Below are positions 9,260 to 19,700 of a stretch of 64,000 bases of DNA, in pieces. The position numbers were made by a program, and so were the translations under genes. Each line of letters opens with the position of its first letter. Position 1 is the first letter of the stretch. Source of the DNA: Planctomycetia bacterium (lineage in GTDB: Bacteria > Planctomycetota > Planctomycetia > Pirellulales > Thermoguttaceae); assembly GCA_030537455.1 (NCBI GenBank), contig JAUNMR010000002.1, positions 1-64,000 of the forward strand, written 5' to 3'. The notes beneath the pieces are model-generated. The model had not been told where the DNA came from. It made no database searches and was given only the letters and a program-made list of their open reading frames with translations.

Positions 9260-10867
9260 ATGCAAGAGCGAAAAGGTCCGAAAAATCCCAAATCACGCGA
9301 TCGTGATAGGGAAAAAGACCAAAAGCATAAACGTTCTTCTCGAACGTCCTCAAACGATTCTTACACTAGTTATTCCGAAGATTTCTCCGAGGAAGATTCG
9401 TCTGAGGAACTTTCCTTCGACGAGCACAACGCTCTGGAGGACTCGCCATTTGACAGTGAAGTTTATCGCTACATGGGCGAGCGTGACGACGATCCCTACT
9501 ATCGCGGCGGGTTCTTTTCGACCGAACGGTTCGACGCCTCGACGCAGAGCGATTTAACAACGCGTACTACGAGCGTAGCCAGTGAGCGCGCGATTCTCGC
9601 TGGCGTCTATATGCCAGGGCAGGGTCTTGGCGATAATCCCCTAGCGGAACTAGCCGGTCTGGCTCAGGCGGCTAGCGTCGATCCCGTCGGCAGTGTGATT
9701 CAGCGACGCGCCAAGCCAGACGTCGCATACTGCCTGGGGAAGGGGAAACTTGAGGAATTAAAGCTTTTAATTCAGGCGACCGACGCCCAGGTTGTTCTCT
9801 TCGATCTTGACCTAGCGCCGGGGCAGACGCGTAACCTAGAACGTTATCTCCAGGTTAAAGTCATCGACCGTACCGAGTTAATTCTTGACGTCTTTGCCAC
9901 GCGTGCTCAAACGCGGGAAGCGCGTCTGGCTGTGGAACTGGCGCAGTTGGAATATTCGCTGCCTCGACTTAAACGCATGTGGACTCACCTTGAACGTCAG
10001 ACTGTTGGCGGCGTGGGCTTACGTGGACCGGGCGAAAAGCAACTGGAAGTCGATAAACGAATTGCACAGAAGCGCATTGTGGAACTCAAACGTGAATTGG
10101 ACGATATCCACAATCGCAAAAAGCGTGAAATTGCCGCGCGTGAGCAGTCGCGTCGCGTATGTCTGGTCGGGTATACAAACGCCGGTAAAAGCTCTTTGCT
10201 CAACGCCATGACTCAGGCTGACGTCTTTGCACGCGATATGCTCTTTGCTACTCTGGACACGCGAACGCGTCGCTGGTTCTTGCCCGGTTGGGGTCCGGTT
10301 CTTATGAGCGATACAGTCGGTTTTGTCCGCGATCTGCCGCACCATCTGGTCGCCAGTTTCCGTGCAACTCTTGAAGAAACTACGACCGCCAACCTCTTGA
10401 TTCATGTCGCCGACGCTAGCGCTTATGACGTACAGGAACAAATCCAAGCGGCGCATCAGACCTTGGAACGTCTGGGCGTCAGAGAGAAGGACGAAATCCT
10501 CGTGCTCAATAAGATCGACGCAATTGACCAGGAGCGGTTGCAGTTTTTACAAGCGCGATATCCAACGGCAATTTCAGTGAGCGTGCGCGAGCGTCTCGGT
10601 TTGGATAAGTTGACCGCGGCCGTGAGCGAGGCGCTCAGTCGCGAGTTTCTCGACGTCTACCTCGAATTGTCGGTTGCAGACGGTAAAACCGTGGCGTTAC
10701 TCGCACGCGACGGTGAAATTACCTCCAGAGAATACAATGCTGACGGACGCGCCGTGATTCATTGTCGTTTGCCGAAGCATGTGTTGGAAAAATTACGCAA
10801 TGTGCCTAACGTGACGACACGATTGGACAGCCGGTCGGCAGAGCCGTTGTTCGATACTTGGGAATAA
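9260..10867 (+). CDS. hflX: GTPase HflX with a long charged N-terminal extension
   Basis: Residues of about 110-535 match HflX, the ribosome-splitting and rescue GTPase. They include 'AELAGLAQAASVDPVG', 'GKGKLEELK', the glycine-rich 'TVGGVGLRGPGEKQLE', the G1 loop GYTNAGKS near residue 305, G3 'SDTVGFVRDLPHHLVASF' and G4 'LNKID'. Ordinary HflX proteins are about 370-430 residues, so the first 110 residues are extra. They are rich in Lys/Arg at first, then Ser, Glu and Asp ('EDFSEEDSSEELSFDE'), and look disordered. It follows the RDD gene closely. Confidence 0.95.
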   Translation: MQERKGPKNPKSRDRDREKDQKHKRSSRTSSNDSYTSYSEDFSEEDSSEELSFDEHNALEDSPFDSEVYRYMGERDDDPYYRGGFFSTERFDASTQSDLTTRTTSVASERAILAGVYMPGQGLGDNPLAELAGLAQAASVDPVGSVIQRRAKPDVAYCLGKGKLEELKLLIQATDAQVVLFDLDLAPGQTRNLERYLQVKVIDRTELILDVFATRAQTREARLAVELAQLEYSLPRLKRMWTHLERQTVGGVGLRGPGEKQLEVDKRIAQKRIVELKRELDDIHNRKKREIAAREQSRRVCLVGYTNAGKSSLLNAMTQADVFARDMLFATLDTRTRRWFLPGWGPVLMSDTVGFVRDLPHHLVASFRATLEETTTANLLIHVADASAYDVQEQIQAAHQTLERLGVREKDEILVLNKIDAIDQERLQFLQARYPTAISVSVRERLGLDKLTAAVSEALSREFLDVYLELSVADGKTVALLARDGEITSREYNADGRAVIHCRLPKHVLEKLRNVPNVTTRLDSRSAEPLFDTWE

Positions 10868-10930
10868 TTCTCGCAATTTGTACTAACAACGCCACTTTAG
10901 AGTCGTATAAGCGCGTCGTTGTCTTGATTA

Positions 10931-10960
10931 TTGACACAGTGGTTTGCCTTGCGCTAAGAT
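10931..10960 (+). promoter_or_regulatory. Sigma-70-type promoter for the alpha/beta hydrolase gene
   Basis: A perfect TTGACA (10931-10936) is followed by an 18-base spacer and TAAGAT (10955-10960). Transcription would start near 10967, about 64 bases before the ATG. Confidence 0.6.
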
Positions 10961-11030
10961 ATGGAACCCAAGAGCGATGAGCTCTATTAGCGCGGTAGCC
11001 AGCTTTGCCTAGAAACAATAAACAAGAGAT

Positions 11031-11951
11031 ATGGCAATTAGTTATCAACAAATGACTTGTCCAGACGGGGCGACCTTGAACTACGTTGACGTCGGCTCTG
11101 GTCGTCCTCTTATTTACCTTCAGGGATTTGGCGAGACGATCGCGAACGCCTATGGCGCCTTGGAGGCCTGGAGCGGACAATTTCGGAGTCTCTGCTTTGA
11201 TTTTCGAGGTTGGGGCGACTCAACTCCCACAGACAACGTCGGCGTGTATCAGACGGCGCGCGATTTGCGACTCTTTCTGGAACGGTTCGATTTACAAGAC
11301 GTTACGCTGGTCGGTTATTCCATGGGCGGTTCTGTCGCGTTTGCTTACCTTAGTGAGTTCGGTTGTGATCGAATTGGACAGCTTGTTTTGGCGGATACTT
11401 CCCCGAAACTTATTAATGAAGGAGAGTATAAAGTTGGACTCTGGCAAGGGCGCTACACGTTCAAAGACCTTGAGCAAGATCTTCAGCTGATTCACGATCA
11501 CTTGAATCTTTTCCACATGTCCTTTTACGTGCGATCGACCCTTCCTTCCTTGCCCGAGGAGACGCTATGCTACCCCGAGAGAGGCGATTACGACGCCTGG
11601 TTCGCAATAGCATGCGAAATTACCGGATTACGTCCGGCGCTAATTAGACGCGTCTTTAACGCCGACGAATCGCCAGAACGCGTACGAATCGAGACGCGTT
11701 ACTGGCGAGAAATGCTTGAACAGGACAAACGTGACGTCTTGCCCAATATAGCCGTGCCGACCCTTTGTGTCTATGCCGAGCCGGGCTCGTTCTATTCGCC
11801 AAGGACTGCCCAATTTTGCGCGTCTCAAATTCCCAATGCGAAGGTGGAAATCGTGCCAAACGCAACGCATGTCTTTCCCAAAGAGCGCTTTTCTCAGTAC
11901 GTAGAGATCATACGTAACTTTGCCCTGCGCGATGGACAGATCGATAACTGA
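11031..11951 (+). CDS. Alpha/beta hydrolase
   Basis: The 306-residue protein has the alpha/beta hydrolase order. The oxyanion-region strand is 'GRPLIYLQGFGE', followed by 'LCFDFRGWGDS'. The nucleophile elbow is GYSMGG with Ser near residue 96. A likely acid lies near 'PTLCVYAEPGSF', and the histidine is in 'VEIVPNATHVFPKE' near residue 280. The cap domain, about residues 130-220, is helical. No signal peptide is seen, so it is cytoplasmic. It could be an esterase or a hydrolase of small metabolites; the substrate cannot be read from the sequence. Confidence 0.85.
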   Translation: MAISYQQMTCPDGATLNYVDVGSGRPLIYLQGFGETIANAYGALEAWSGQFRSLCFDFRGWGDSTPTDNVGVYQTARDLRLFLERFDLQDVTLVGYSMGGSVAFAYLSEFGCDRIGQLVLADTSPKLINEGEYKVGLWQGRYTFKDLEQDLQLIHDHLNLFHMSFYVRSTLPSLPEETLCYPERGDYDAWFAIACEITGLRPALIRRVFNADESPERVRIETRYWREMLEQDKRDVLPNIAVPTLCVYAEPGSFYSPRTAQFCASQIPNAKVEIVPNATHVFPKERFSQYVEIIRNFALRDGQIDN

Positions 11952-11992
11952 CGCATTCAATGGCGTTTGTCAAAATCGGCGGAACAATTCCC

Positions 11993-12020
11993 TTGTCCAA
12001 TCTATCAAATGGACTATAAT
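11993..12020 (+). promoter_or_regulatory. Sigma-70-type promoter for the cyclophilin gene
   Basis: TTGTCC (11993-11998), a 16-base spacer and a consensus TATAAT (12015-12020). The transcript would have a leader of about 145 bases. Confidence 0.5.
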
Positions 12021-12172
12021 TTCGGGAGAGATCGCGTTGTGTTCTAACGCGACGTTCCTAGTGTTTTGGCTGTGACGCCAATGTTTTGCCCAAGCGCTTT
12101 GTCCGTAAGGGTAAGTAGACGAAAAACTAGCGCAGGCGTAGAATCTGGCGCTGTACCTATAAGGAAAATGCG

Positions 12173-12607
12173 ATGAAAGTTGCAACAATTGAAACGGATC
12201 GTGGCGTGATCAAATTGGAACTCTTTGCCGATAAAGCGCCGAAGACCGTTGCGAATTTTGAGAAACTCGCCAATAGCGGTTTCTATAATGGTATTACGTT
12301 CCACCGCGTTATTAGCGACTTCATGATCCAGGGCGGCGACCCTACCGGCACTGGATGTGGCGGTCCCGGCTATACGTTTGAAGACGAATTCCATCCCGAC
12401 CTGCGTCACGATGGTCCCGGAGTCCTGTCGATGGCCAACGCCGGTCCGAATACCAACGGTTCCCAGTTCTTTATCACCCACGTCCCGTGCCCGTGGCTCG
12501 ACGGAAAACACTCCGTCTTCGGAAGAGTTCTCGAAGGACAAAACGTTGTCGATACTATTGAGCAAGGCGACGTCATGAATAAAGTCACCGTTGTCGACGT
12601 CGAATAG
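12173..12607 (+). CDS. ppiB: Peptidyl-prolyl cis-trans isomerase, cyclophilin type
   Basis: The 144-residue protein is a compact bacterial cyclophilin without a signal peptide. Visible motifs are '[20 protein letters not shown]', the active-site '[19 protein letters not shown]', '[11 protein letters not shown]', '[20 protein letters not shown]' and '[12 protein letters not shown]'. The catalytic Arg in FHRV and the substrate-pocket residues Phe, Gln and His are present, so it should catalyse prolyl isomerisation in the cytoplasm. AAGGAAAATGCG precedes the ATG. A hairpin at 12643-12672 separates it from xseB. Confidence 0.95.
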   Translation: MKVATIETDRGVIKLELFADKAPKTVANFEKLANSGFYNGITFHRVISDFMIQGGDPTGTGCGGPGYTFEDEFHPDLRHDGPGVLSMANAGPNTNGSQFFITHVPCPWLDGKHSVFGRVLEGQNVVDTIEQGDVMNKVTVVDVE

Positions 12608-12642
12608 TAAGGCGCACGATTACAATAACCGGTACTTTTATG

Positions 12643-12672
12643 CGCGACTTTTATCACACGGTAAGAGTCGCG
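12643..12672. other. Hairpin between ppiB and xseB
   Basis: CGCGACT (12643-12649) pairs with AGTCGCG (12666-12672), with an inner TTA/TAA extension. There is no T tract after it, so it is a weak terminator candidate or an RNA processing/stability element. Confidence 0.4.
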
Positions 12673-12713
12673 ATTGTAGAGTAATATGAGTACTGAGCGC
12701 CGTGGACGTTGCC

Positions 12714-13235
12714 ATGTCAGATGAATTTGAAGATTTGTCTTTTGAAGAGGCGTTTAGCCAGTTGGAAAAGATCGTCTCCGCCTTGGAAGAGGGGAACGAG
12801 AATCTTGCTGACTCCCTTGATATTTACGAAACCGCTGTACGCCTCTTAGCGCATACACGCAGGATTTTAGACGGCGCCGCTAGGCGGATCGAAGCTCTCA
12901 AGCAACAGGAATTGGATTTGCTCGCCGAACTAGAATTTCTACAAGAGGACGATTTACGATCTCCCGAAGATCAAGCGGGTCGTCAAACATCCAAATCCAA
13001 AATCGATTCCACCGACGCCACGCAAAGTTCCTTGTCACAATTTCCCGAGGACGACCAAGTTGCAAATAACAATTTGGAGCGTCCCCCAGCAAATGATTCC
13101 AACGTCTCTGTGAATAATGTCGCCGAAACGACGTCGGAGAATAAGAACTCGTTAAAACGTCGTTCTAAAAAACAACAGCCCAAAGAAATCACGGATATGC
13201 CAAATCTCTTCGGACTTGACGACTGTCCGTTCTAA
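12714..13235 (+). CDS. xseB: Exodeoxyribonuclease VII small subunit with disordered C-terminal extension
   Basis: The first 70 residues match XseB: 'LSFEEAFSQLEKIVSALEEG', 'LADSLDIYETAVRLL', and a helix ending 'RRIEAL'. XseB binds the large subunit XseA to form exonuclease VII, which degrades single-stranded DNA. Typical XseB is about 80 residues; this one is 173. Residues of about 90-160 are polar and low in hydrophobics (Ser, Asn, Asp, Glu), then basic ('LKRRSKKQQPKE'). The end is 'MPNLFGLDDCPF', which looks like a short docking motif (inference). I chose the ATG at 12714 over a GTG at 12702. It starts the xseB-ispA-dxs cluster. No xseA is in the window. Confidence 0.85.
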   Translation: MSDEFEDLSFEEAFSQLEKIVSALEEGNENLADSLDIYETAVRLLAHTRRILDGAARRIEALKQQELDLLAELEFLQEDDLRSPEDQAGRQTSKSKIDSTDATQSSLSQFPEDDQVANNNLERPPANDSNVSVNNVAETTSENKNSLKRRSKKQQPKEITDMPNLFGLDDCPF

Positions 13236-13408
13236 ATGTGGAAAATACGCGTAAGTTCGATCGCCCGCGTGAACGTTTTGTAGCGTAGTCGAGCGGCTCA
13301 ATGTAACCGGTAACCCGGGGATATTTAAAATAGCGCAAGTAACGCCAAGGGCGAAATGGATAAGCTCCATGAGATTCACGCTCTGCGATGGTTGTGCTGG
13401 AGGTAAGA

Positions 13409-14395
13409 ATGACCCGTTTTATTTGTGCATACAATGAGGATGAGGTAAAAAGTTATCTGTCGACGATTCGGGCGGATATTGATAGTATCCTTGTGTCTTA
13501 TGCACAGTTTGACAACGATTGTCCGGAGCGCTTGGCGTCGGCGATGCGTTATTCCCTTTTGGCGCCGGGAAAACGTTTCCGTCCAACCTTGGCAACACTC
13601 GCCTTGGAGTTATGTGGCGGCTCTCGTGAGAAGATTGCGCCGGTTGCCGTAGCGCTAGAAGCGACGCATACGTATTCTCTCATTCATGACGATTTGCCTT
13701 GTATGGACGACGACGACCTAAGGCGTGGTCGTCCGACTTGCCACCGGCAATTCGACGAGGCGACTGCCGTTCTTGCAGGCGATGCGCTTCAAGCTTGGGC
13801 TTTTGACTTGCTGTCATCGCGTATTGAGGACGAAGCGATAGCTGCGCGTTGCGTGAAGGAATTAGCTAGAGCGATCGGTCCTTCCGGTATGGTTGGCGGG
13901 CAAATGGACGATATTATCTCTTCCAACGGTTCTTGTCCCCATGTGGCTTGTTTCGATTCCGATAGAACGTTAGATACAGATCCTACAGCGAGTTCCTACG
14001 ACCTCCTCGCAAAAATACATCGTCGCAAAACAGGCGCGCTAATCCTTTGTTCGTTAAAGATAGGGGCGCTATTAGGCGGGGCGTCAACCACGGTTCTATC
14101 GACTCTTTGCGAATATGGTCGTTTGCTCGGTCAGGCTTTTCAGATCGGCGACGACCTATTAGACGCCGTTGGCGAACAGGCAAATTTGGGCAAGCGCGTT
14201 CAAAAAGACAACGAACATGGTAAGCTGACCTATGTTTCGCTTTTTGGCGTGGATAAGACGCGTGCTTTACTCGCGTCGATTTCTGAACAGATCAAAGACG
14301 CGTTGAGCGACGTTGCACAAGTATTCGACGTTCAAGGATGCGCGTTTAAAGCTGCTTATTATATGGCTGATTATGTCGTGAGGCGGGACAGATGA
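13409..14395 (+). CDS. ispA: Polyprenyl diphosphate synthase (farnesyl/geranyl diphosphate synthase type)
   Basis: The 328-residue protein carries both aspartate-rich motifs of trans-prenyltransferases: DDLPCMDDDD near residue 94, followed by LRRGRPT, and GDDLLD near residue 248. Between them are 'LAGDALQAWAFDLL' and 'MVGGQMDD', and the Lys-Thr of 'HRRKTGALI'. It condenses isopentenyl diphosphate with allylic diphosphates to make C10-C20 prenyl chains. The start at 13409 is supported by GGAGGT just upstream; an in-frame ATG at 13388 lacks one. The stop overlaps the dxs start by four bases (ATGA), so the two are translationally coupled, an arrangement also known in Escherichia coli. Confidence 0.92.
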   Translation: MTRFICAYNEDEVKSYLSTIRADIDSILVSYAQFDNDCPERLASAMRYSLLAPGKRFRPTLATLALELCGGSREKIAPVAVALEATHTYSLIHDDLPCMDDDDLRRGRPTCHRQFDEATAVLAGDALQAWAFDLLSSRIEDEAIAARCVKELARAIGPSGMVGGQMDDIISSNGSCPHVACFDSDRTLDTDPTASSYDLLAKIHRRKTGALILCSLKIGALLGGASTTVLSTLCEYGRLLGQAFQIGDDLLDAVGEQANLGKRVQKDNEHGKLTYVSLFGVDKTRALLASISEQIKDALSDVAQVFDVQGCAFKAAYYMADYVVRRDR

Positions 14396-16524
14396 AGAAT
14401 GCCAGTTCAAAAGGACAACCTGGTCATACAGAGCAAGTGGCGTCGCATTCTGGCGATTTACTCAGTACAGTCGAGCTGCCCGGCTATCTTAAAACCGCGT
14501 CTATTGAACAACTTGAAGAGTTAGCGCGAGAGATACGCGCTACCATTTGTTCTCTTTCTGAAAAACGAAGTATCCACCTCGCGTCGAACTTAGGCGTGGT
14601 TGAATTAACGTTAGCGTTACACGCGTCGTTTGATTTCACCTGGGATCGTCTGGTCTGGGACGTCGGTCATCAGTGTTATCCTCACAAATTACTGACCGGA
14701 CGATATTCTTCCTTTGAAACCCTGCGTTTACGCGGCGGTCTATCTGGTTATCCGAATCCGAACGAAAGCGTTTACGATCTCTTTGCAACCGGTCACGCCG
14801 GCTGTAGCGTGGGTTCTGCTTTAGGGTTGGCGTGTGGCGACGCCTTAATGGAGCGAGTCGCTGGCGGTGACGACGTGATAGAAGCCACATCGCGTGAAAA
14901 GCAGGCGCGCGTACGTCATTCCATCGCGGTCGTGGGCGACGGCGCGTTTTCCAGTGGGCCGATCTTTGAGGCGCTCAATCATACGGGCGGACTCCAGCAG
15001 AAGTTACTGGTGATTCTCAATGATAATAAAATGTCGATTTGTCGGCGAGTCGGCGGGTTCGGTCGCTATTTAGATCACCTGCGCATGGCGCCAGGGTATC
15101 TGGGCGCGAAGACCCACTTGCGCCGACTCGTGGAAAATCTGCCGAATGCTTATGCCATGGCGTCGCGTTTCAAGGACGCCTTAAAAGCAGGGTTAATTGG
15201 CGGCGCTTTCTTTGAAGATCTCGGATTACGGTATATCGGTCCGATCGACGGACACGATCTACCGACCCTTATGAAGTATTTTGCTGCGATTAAGACTGTT
15301 GATCAGCCCGTCTTATTGCATGTTCTAACAGAAAAAGGGCGAGGATACCCGCCTGCGGAAAATGATCCGTCCCATTTCCATTCCTCTCATCCGCTCAGAA
15401 GCTCAATGGAATCGCCCGCGGGAACAGAAGGCAAATCAAAGACTAAGGGCGTCAACGTTAATCGTAAAAAGACAGATAGCGCCCGCAAGCTCTCCTCTGT
15501 GATTGGAGTGGGACGACACGCTGATAGCGACGACGATAGCTCGCGCGAAATTCGAACGCCTTCAACGAACGAGAATTCATTTACCTTTTGGGCTAAGCAA
15601 GCGATAACCAGCGCGTTGCGTGCAAATCCTCGCGCATGCGTCGTGGTTGCAGCCATGACGCAAGGTAATATGCTCGAGGAGGTGCGAGCGGAGTTTCCTG
15701 AGAGATTTTTTGACGTTGGAATTTGCGAAGCGCACGCCGTAGTCTTTGCCGCCGGTTTGGCGAAAGCTGGCATGCGTCCGATTGTCGATATTTATAGCGG
15801 GTTTCTCCAGCGTGCATACGATCACCTGTTCCAAGAGACGTCGCTACAGAATCTTCCGATCGTCTTTTCCCTAGACCGAGCGGGATTAGTCGGCTCCGAC
15901 GGCGCTACGCACCATGGCGTGTTCGATTTAAGTTATCTGCGTCCCTTTCCCAATATGACAGTCATTGCTCCGAGCGACTCATATGATATGACTCAGGCGT
16001 ACGACTTTGCGTTGCGTCACAATGGACCGGTAGCAATTAGATATCCCAAAGCAAATACTGGACAATTGCCAACGCCAAATCGCGCGCCGTTTGAACTTGG
16101 AAAGTCTGAAATAATAAAATCAGGTCGCGACGGTTACTTTGTGGCTTGTGGCGGTCAATTGGCTCAGCTTGCGTTGAAAGCTTCGGAAGAGCTTGCACGA
16201 ACGAAAGGACTCGACGTGGGCGTGATTAATTCACGCTTTATCAAGCCTTTGGACGCCGAGACGATTCTAGCGCCGCTAAAGGCGGGAATGCCGGTGGTTA
16301 CGCTAGAAGAGAACGCCTTGGCCGGCGGGTTCGGATCCGCGACGCTCGAGGCCGCGGCGAACTCTTGTGTCGACGTGCGTACGTTGGTACGAGTTGGCGT
16401 GCCTGACGCCTTTATTGAACATGGTTCACGCGAAGAACAGTTGCGCGAAGTCGGACTAGACGCGCCTGGTATGGTTAAGTCTTTTGGCATAGCATATGAA
16501 CGCCAGCTAAAGCTCACGCGCTAA
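14392..16524 (+). CDS. dxs: 1-deoxy-D-xylulose-5-phosphate synthase
   Basis: The 710-residue enzyme joins pyruvate and glyceraldehyde 3-phosphate in the first step of the methylerythritol phosphate pathway. It uses thiamine diphosphate. The thiamine-binding block runs from 'VVGDGAFSSGPIFEALNH' to 'LVILNDNKMSI'. Upstream is 'WDVGHQCYPHKLLTGR', and downstream are 'YIGPIDGHD', 'DVGICEAHAVVFAAGLA', 'DRAGLVGSDGATHHGVFD' and a C-terminal transketolase-like domain. Usual length is about 620-640; the excess is mainly a polar insertion around residues 340-395 between the two halves. It is the last gene of the operon. Confidence 0.95.
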   Translation: MKNASSKGQPGHTEQVASHSGDLLSTVELPGYLKTASIEQLEELAREIRATICSLSEKRSIHLASNLGVVELTLALHASFDFTWDRLVWDVGHQCYPHKLLTGRYSSFETLRLRGGLSGYPNPNESVYDLFATGHAGCSVGSALGLACGDALMERVAGGDDVIEATSREKQARVRHSIAVVGDGAFSSGPIFEALNHTGGLQQKLLVILNDNKMSICRRVGGFGRYLDHLRMAPGYLGAKTHLRRLVENLPNAYAMASRFKDALKAGLIGGAFFEDLGLRYIGPIDGHDLPTLMKYFAAIKTVDQPVLLHVLTEKGRGYPPAENDPSHFHSSHPLRSSMESPAGTEGKSKTKGVNVNRKKTDSARKLSSVIGVGRHADSDDDSSREIRTPSTNENSFTFWAKQAITSALRANPRACVVVAAMTQGNMLEEVRAEFPERFFDVGICEAHAVVFAAGLAKAGMRPIVDIYSGFLQRAYDHLFQETSLQNLPIVFSLDRAGLVGSDGATHHGVFDLSYLRPFPNMTVIAPSDSYDMTQAYDFALRHNGPVAIRYPKANTGQLPTPNRAPFELGKSEIIKSGRDGYFVACGGQLAQLALKASEELARTKGLDVGVINSRFIKPLDAETILAPLKAGMPVVTLEENALAGGFGSATLEAAANSCVDVRTLVRVGVPDAFIEHGSREEQLREVGLDAPGMVKSFGIAYERQLKLTR

Positions 16525-16575
16525 GCATAGAATATACGACGAGTTTTACAAAGATATCTGACGTGATTTTCACGC

Positions 16576-16619
16576 AACCAGACGCAGAGCGATTACGACT
16601 ACTCTGCGTCTGGTTTTTT
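16576..16619 (+). terminator. Intrinsic terminator of the xseB-ispA-dxs operon
   Basis: The arms AACCAGACGCAGAG (16576-16589) and CTCTGCGTCTGGTT (16602-16615) are perfectly complementary over 14 bases. Six T residues run through 16614-16619. It lies 52 bases after dxs. Confidence 0.92.
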
Positions 16620-16741
16620 CAAGCGCCACAAACGACTATACAAAAGTGTGTTAGCGATTGTTCGAGTAACAAACGCCAGGATTGAATAATATATGTGCAG
16701 TAATCGTGAACAGTAATCACAGTAGGATAAGTATTGTTGTA

Positions 16742-19700
16742 TTAGGAGTTAGCGGTAAAAAGGCCAAGGGATTGGAATTGATCGTTCCACGCCTGTTTTT
16801 CCTTCAGAGTCATTGGAACCATCCCAAATTGCGAACGATAATATCGTTCGACAAAGTTTGTGATTAGTTTGATCGCCGACGGACTGAGACTGTCGATTTC
16901 GCTCTCTGACGTCGGTTGACTTTGTATGGTTTGTTGTATAAGTTGTACACGATCTTCGTTGATATGAATACATCGTGTTATGAATTCTCGTGAGGTTTCC
17001 CACGGCGAACGCGTTGTCTTAAATATTCTACCGAGCGCTTCTTCCAAGCGGAGATTTAGCTGTAGCGCCTCGTTATTACGCAATTGCGCCGCCAAGATCT
17101 CTTGTTGTTTCTTCTCTAGCAGAAGTGTTTTGACCTTCCTTCTTGCTCGAAGGAATAGTTTTATTGAGAGATACGGCGTCGCCACAACGAGGGAAACGAT
17201 TAAGACAATACGCATGAGTGACACGGGCGTTAAGTTACCGTGTAGGACGTCGTCAAAAGCTTGGTAGAACTGATCCAGAATGATTTTAAGGAAGGAAAGA
17301 TTATGCGCCAATGAACGAAGCAAGTGAAGAAGCTTACGCAAGAGCCGTAATATCGGCTCATAAACGCTACGCATCTGTTGAGCGCCATTGAAATTCAAGA
17401 CATAATCGTGACCGAAGCTTTTAAAGAAATTGGACCATGTAAAGATACCCAGCGCCAACGTGCTGGGACGCTCCGCGTCTCTGTCACTTGACGGAGTGGC
17501 GTCGAGACGTAGCCAAGCGCCGTCGGTCGGCCACTCCTTGACATTGTCAGGAAGGCAGGAGTTTCCGTTGGAGTCAGTGGAGGAGCCTGCAAAAAGATGA
17601 GAAAAAGGACTATCCTTCTTGGGGAGTTTGTCAGTAGGAATATAGGCTTCCACCCAAGCATGCGCGTCCGACTGTCGAACCGTGACCGGCTTGCCGTCAT
17701 CGGTTGGGTATGTGACAAAGCCGACGACAACACGCGCTGGAATACCAACAGCGCGTAAAAGCATGACAAGGGCTCCAGCGAAATATTCACAGTGACCGGC
17801 GCGGTGAACCGAGACGAAATCCTCAAGAGGGTCGACAAAGGGGTCGCGTTCAACCCCGGAGCGATTGTATTGGAACATGCCGGTATTGCGTAGTTTATTC
17901 TCAAAATAGAGCGCGCGTGCAATGAAGTTCTCTTGTGGAATTTGCGATTCCTCGTCCCACTGCTGCGCAAGTTGGCACAGTTGTGGGAAGAAATCCTGAT
18001 CGATTTCTAAATACTGGTCAATATAAGGCCAAACGAGCTCTTGATTAGGCGTCAACCGCGCCATCTCGCCCCGCTGGAACGCCGTGCTGACGCTCCAAGA
18101 GTGTACGTTAGTTCGTGGCGGTTGATGAAAGTCGCGACGATTAGCAAAGTTGATTCTTGTTCCGAAGCTCTCGGTTCGCTGAAGCTGTTGATCCGACTTG
18201 ATTAAGTAATAAGGCGAAATCATAAAGACCGTAGCGACGTCAAGCGCCTTTTGGTCGGAGTCAATGCCAATGAGTTCGCCACGGGCGTCGTATTTGATCG
18301 TGGAAATATCGACATTGTCACGAAGTAGTTGTTGTGCAACTTCCGTTAGCGAGTTAAAACTTTCGAAACCATCGTATAAATAGGCGACGCTTAGGGTTTG
18401 TGGGGCAAAACCAAGCGTGGGCTCATGTGTTACACGTCGGTAACTAGGAGGCCAGCCGTTCTGATTTGACGTGGAGGAAGAGCCTTGACTCAGGGATGGC
18501 GCAGGATTAAAATTCCATTGAAACACTGATCTCAATTGTCGTTGCGGCATGTTGTTGTTTTGAGGGTAACGACTGTCGCTAGGTTGATTTGTTGGCGGAC
18601 TTTGGGTTTCTGAGGAATTTTCCAGAAGCGAGCTAAGGATATAGTCAGGATCTGCAACTGTTCTATTGGCAAGTGCATAGCGCAATTGGTTAACATCGAG
18701 TTTAGGCGTTTTATCATTCAAGACGATCCACTTGCGATCGTTGTATTGTGTGAGCGCAGAGCCTCGAAAGTAGATTGGACTGTGAATATTGAGCGACGGC
18801 GGAACCTCTGGTTGCGTCATATTGACAAAGCGAACCGACATAACGGTCGCGTGTGAATCGATCGCCGGTCCCAAATCGCCGAGTTCGATTTGGTCGCGAA
18901 AGCCCGTTTGAGTCAGACCAGCGCTACTACGTCCCCAGTTAATTTCGCTGAAGCGCAGTTCGCCAAAGCCAAACTCATCCAGACGCGGAAAAAACCAGAA
19001 CACAATACTTGCAAAGAGAAAGACGTAGAAGGATCCGAGCGCAAAACGTCGGAAATAAGGAAGGTCGAATTGAACCGGCAAGGTCGACGGCTTACGGAAG
19101 AATCGCAGCTGGTCGTCCTTATGAGCATGATGTGCAAAGGATAACGCCGCTTCGTTATTAAAGGCGTCGAAAGCTTCAATTGGCGTCTCTACTGCCGGTT
19201 CTTCCACCGTGATCATTTTCAAGGTACGGTTGCCTATGAAGCGATTCTTGAGCGTGATACGTTCACTATAGAATTTTCGTTCCCCCCAGATAAAGAGGAG
19301 CGAAATGCAGGTAAACGCCAAGATCGCGTAAAGCGGCAACGTCAAGACAAACAGTGAAGAACGTTGAAAAACCGCGCCAACTGCCACTTCAATAAAGGAG
19401 ATTGACAGAATTTGATACGACGTACGCAACGTCTTGCGCTGAAGAAAGAGAATCGCCTGTAAAGACGCTAAAATATTGGCGATAGAGAAGGCGAGAAATT
19501 CGTCCCGAGAACTCAAAAGAGGTTTGAGTTGTAAAACGACGACGAGCACAATAAGAATATTACATATTCGCTTGGAGAGAGTGAACTTCTTTTTGTAATC
19601 GACCCAATAGAGCGCAGAGGCAATGGTAATAAAGGTTGCGACGCCGATGATAGCGCTGGCGTTACTTTTGAGATGGTCGTCACACAGCTGTAGCATAAAG

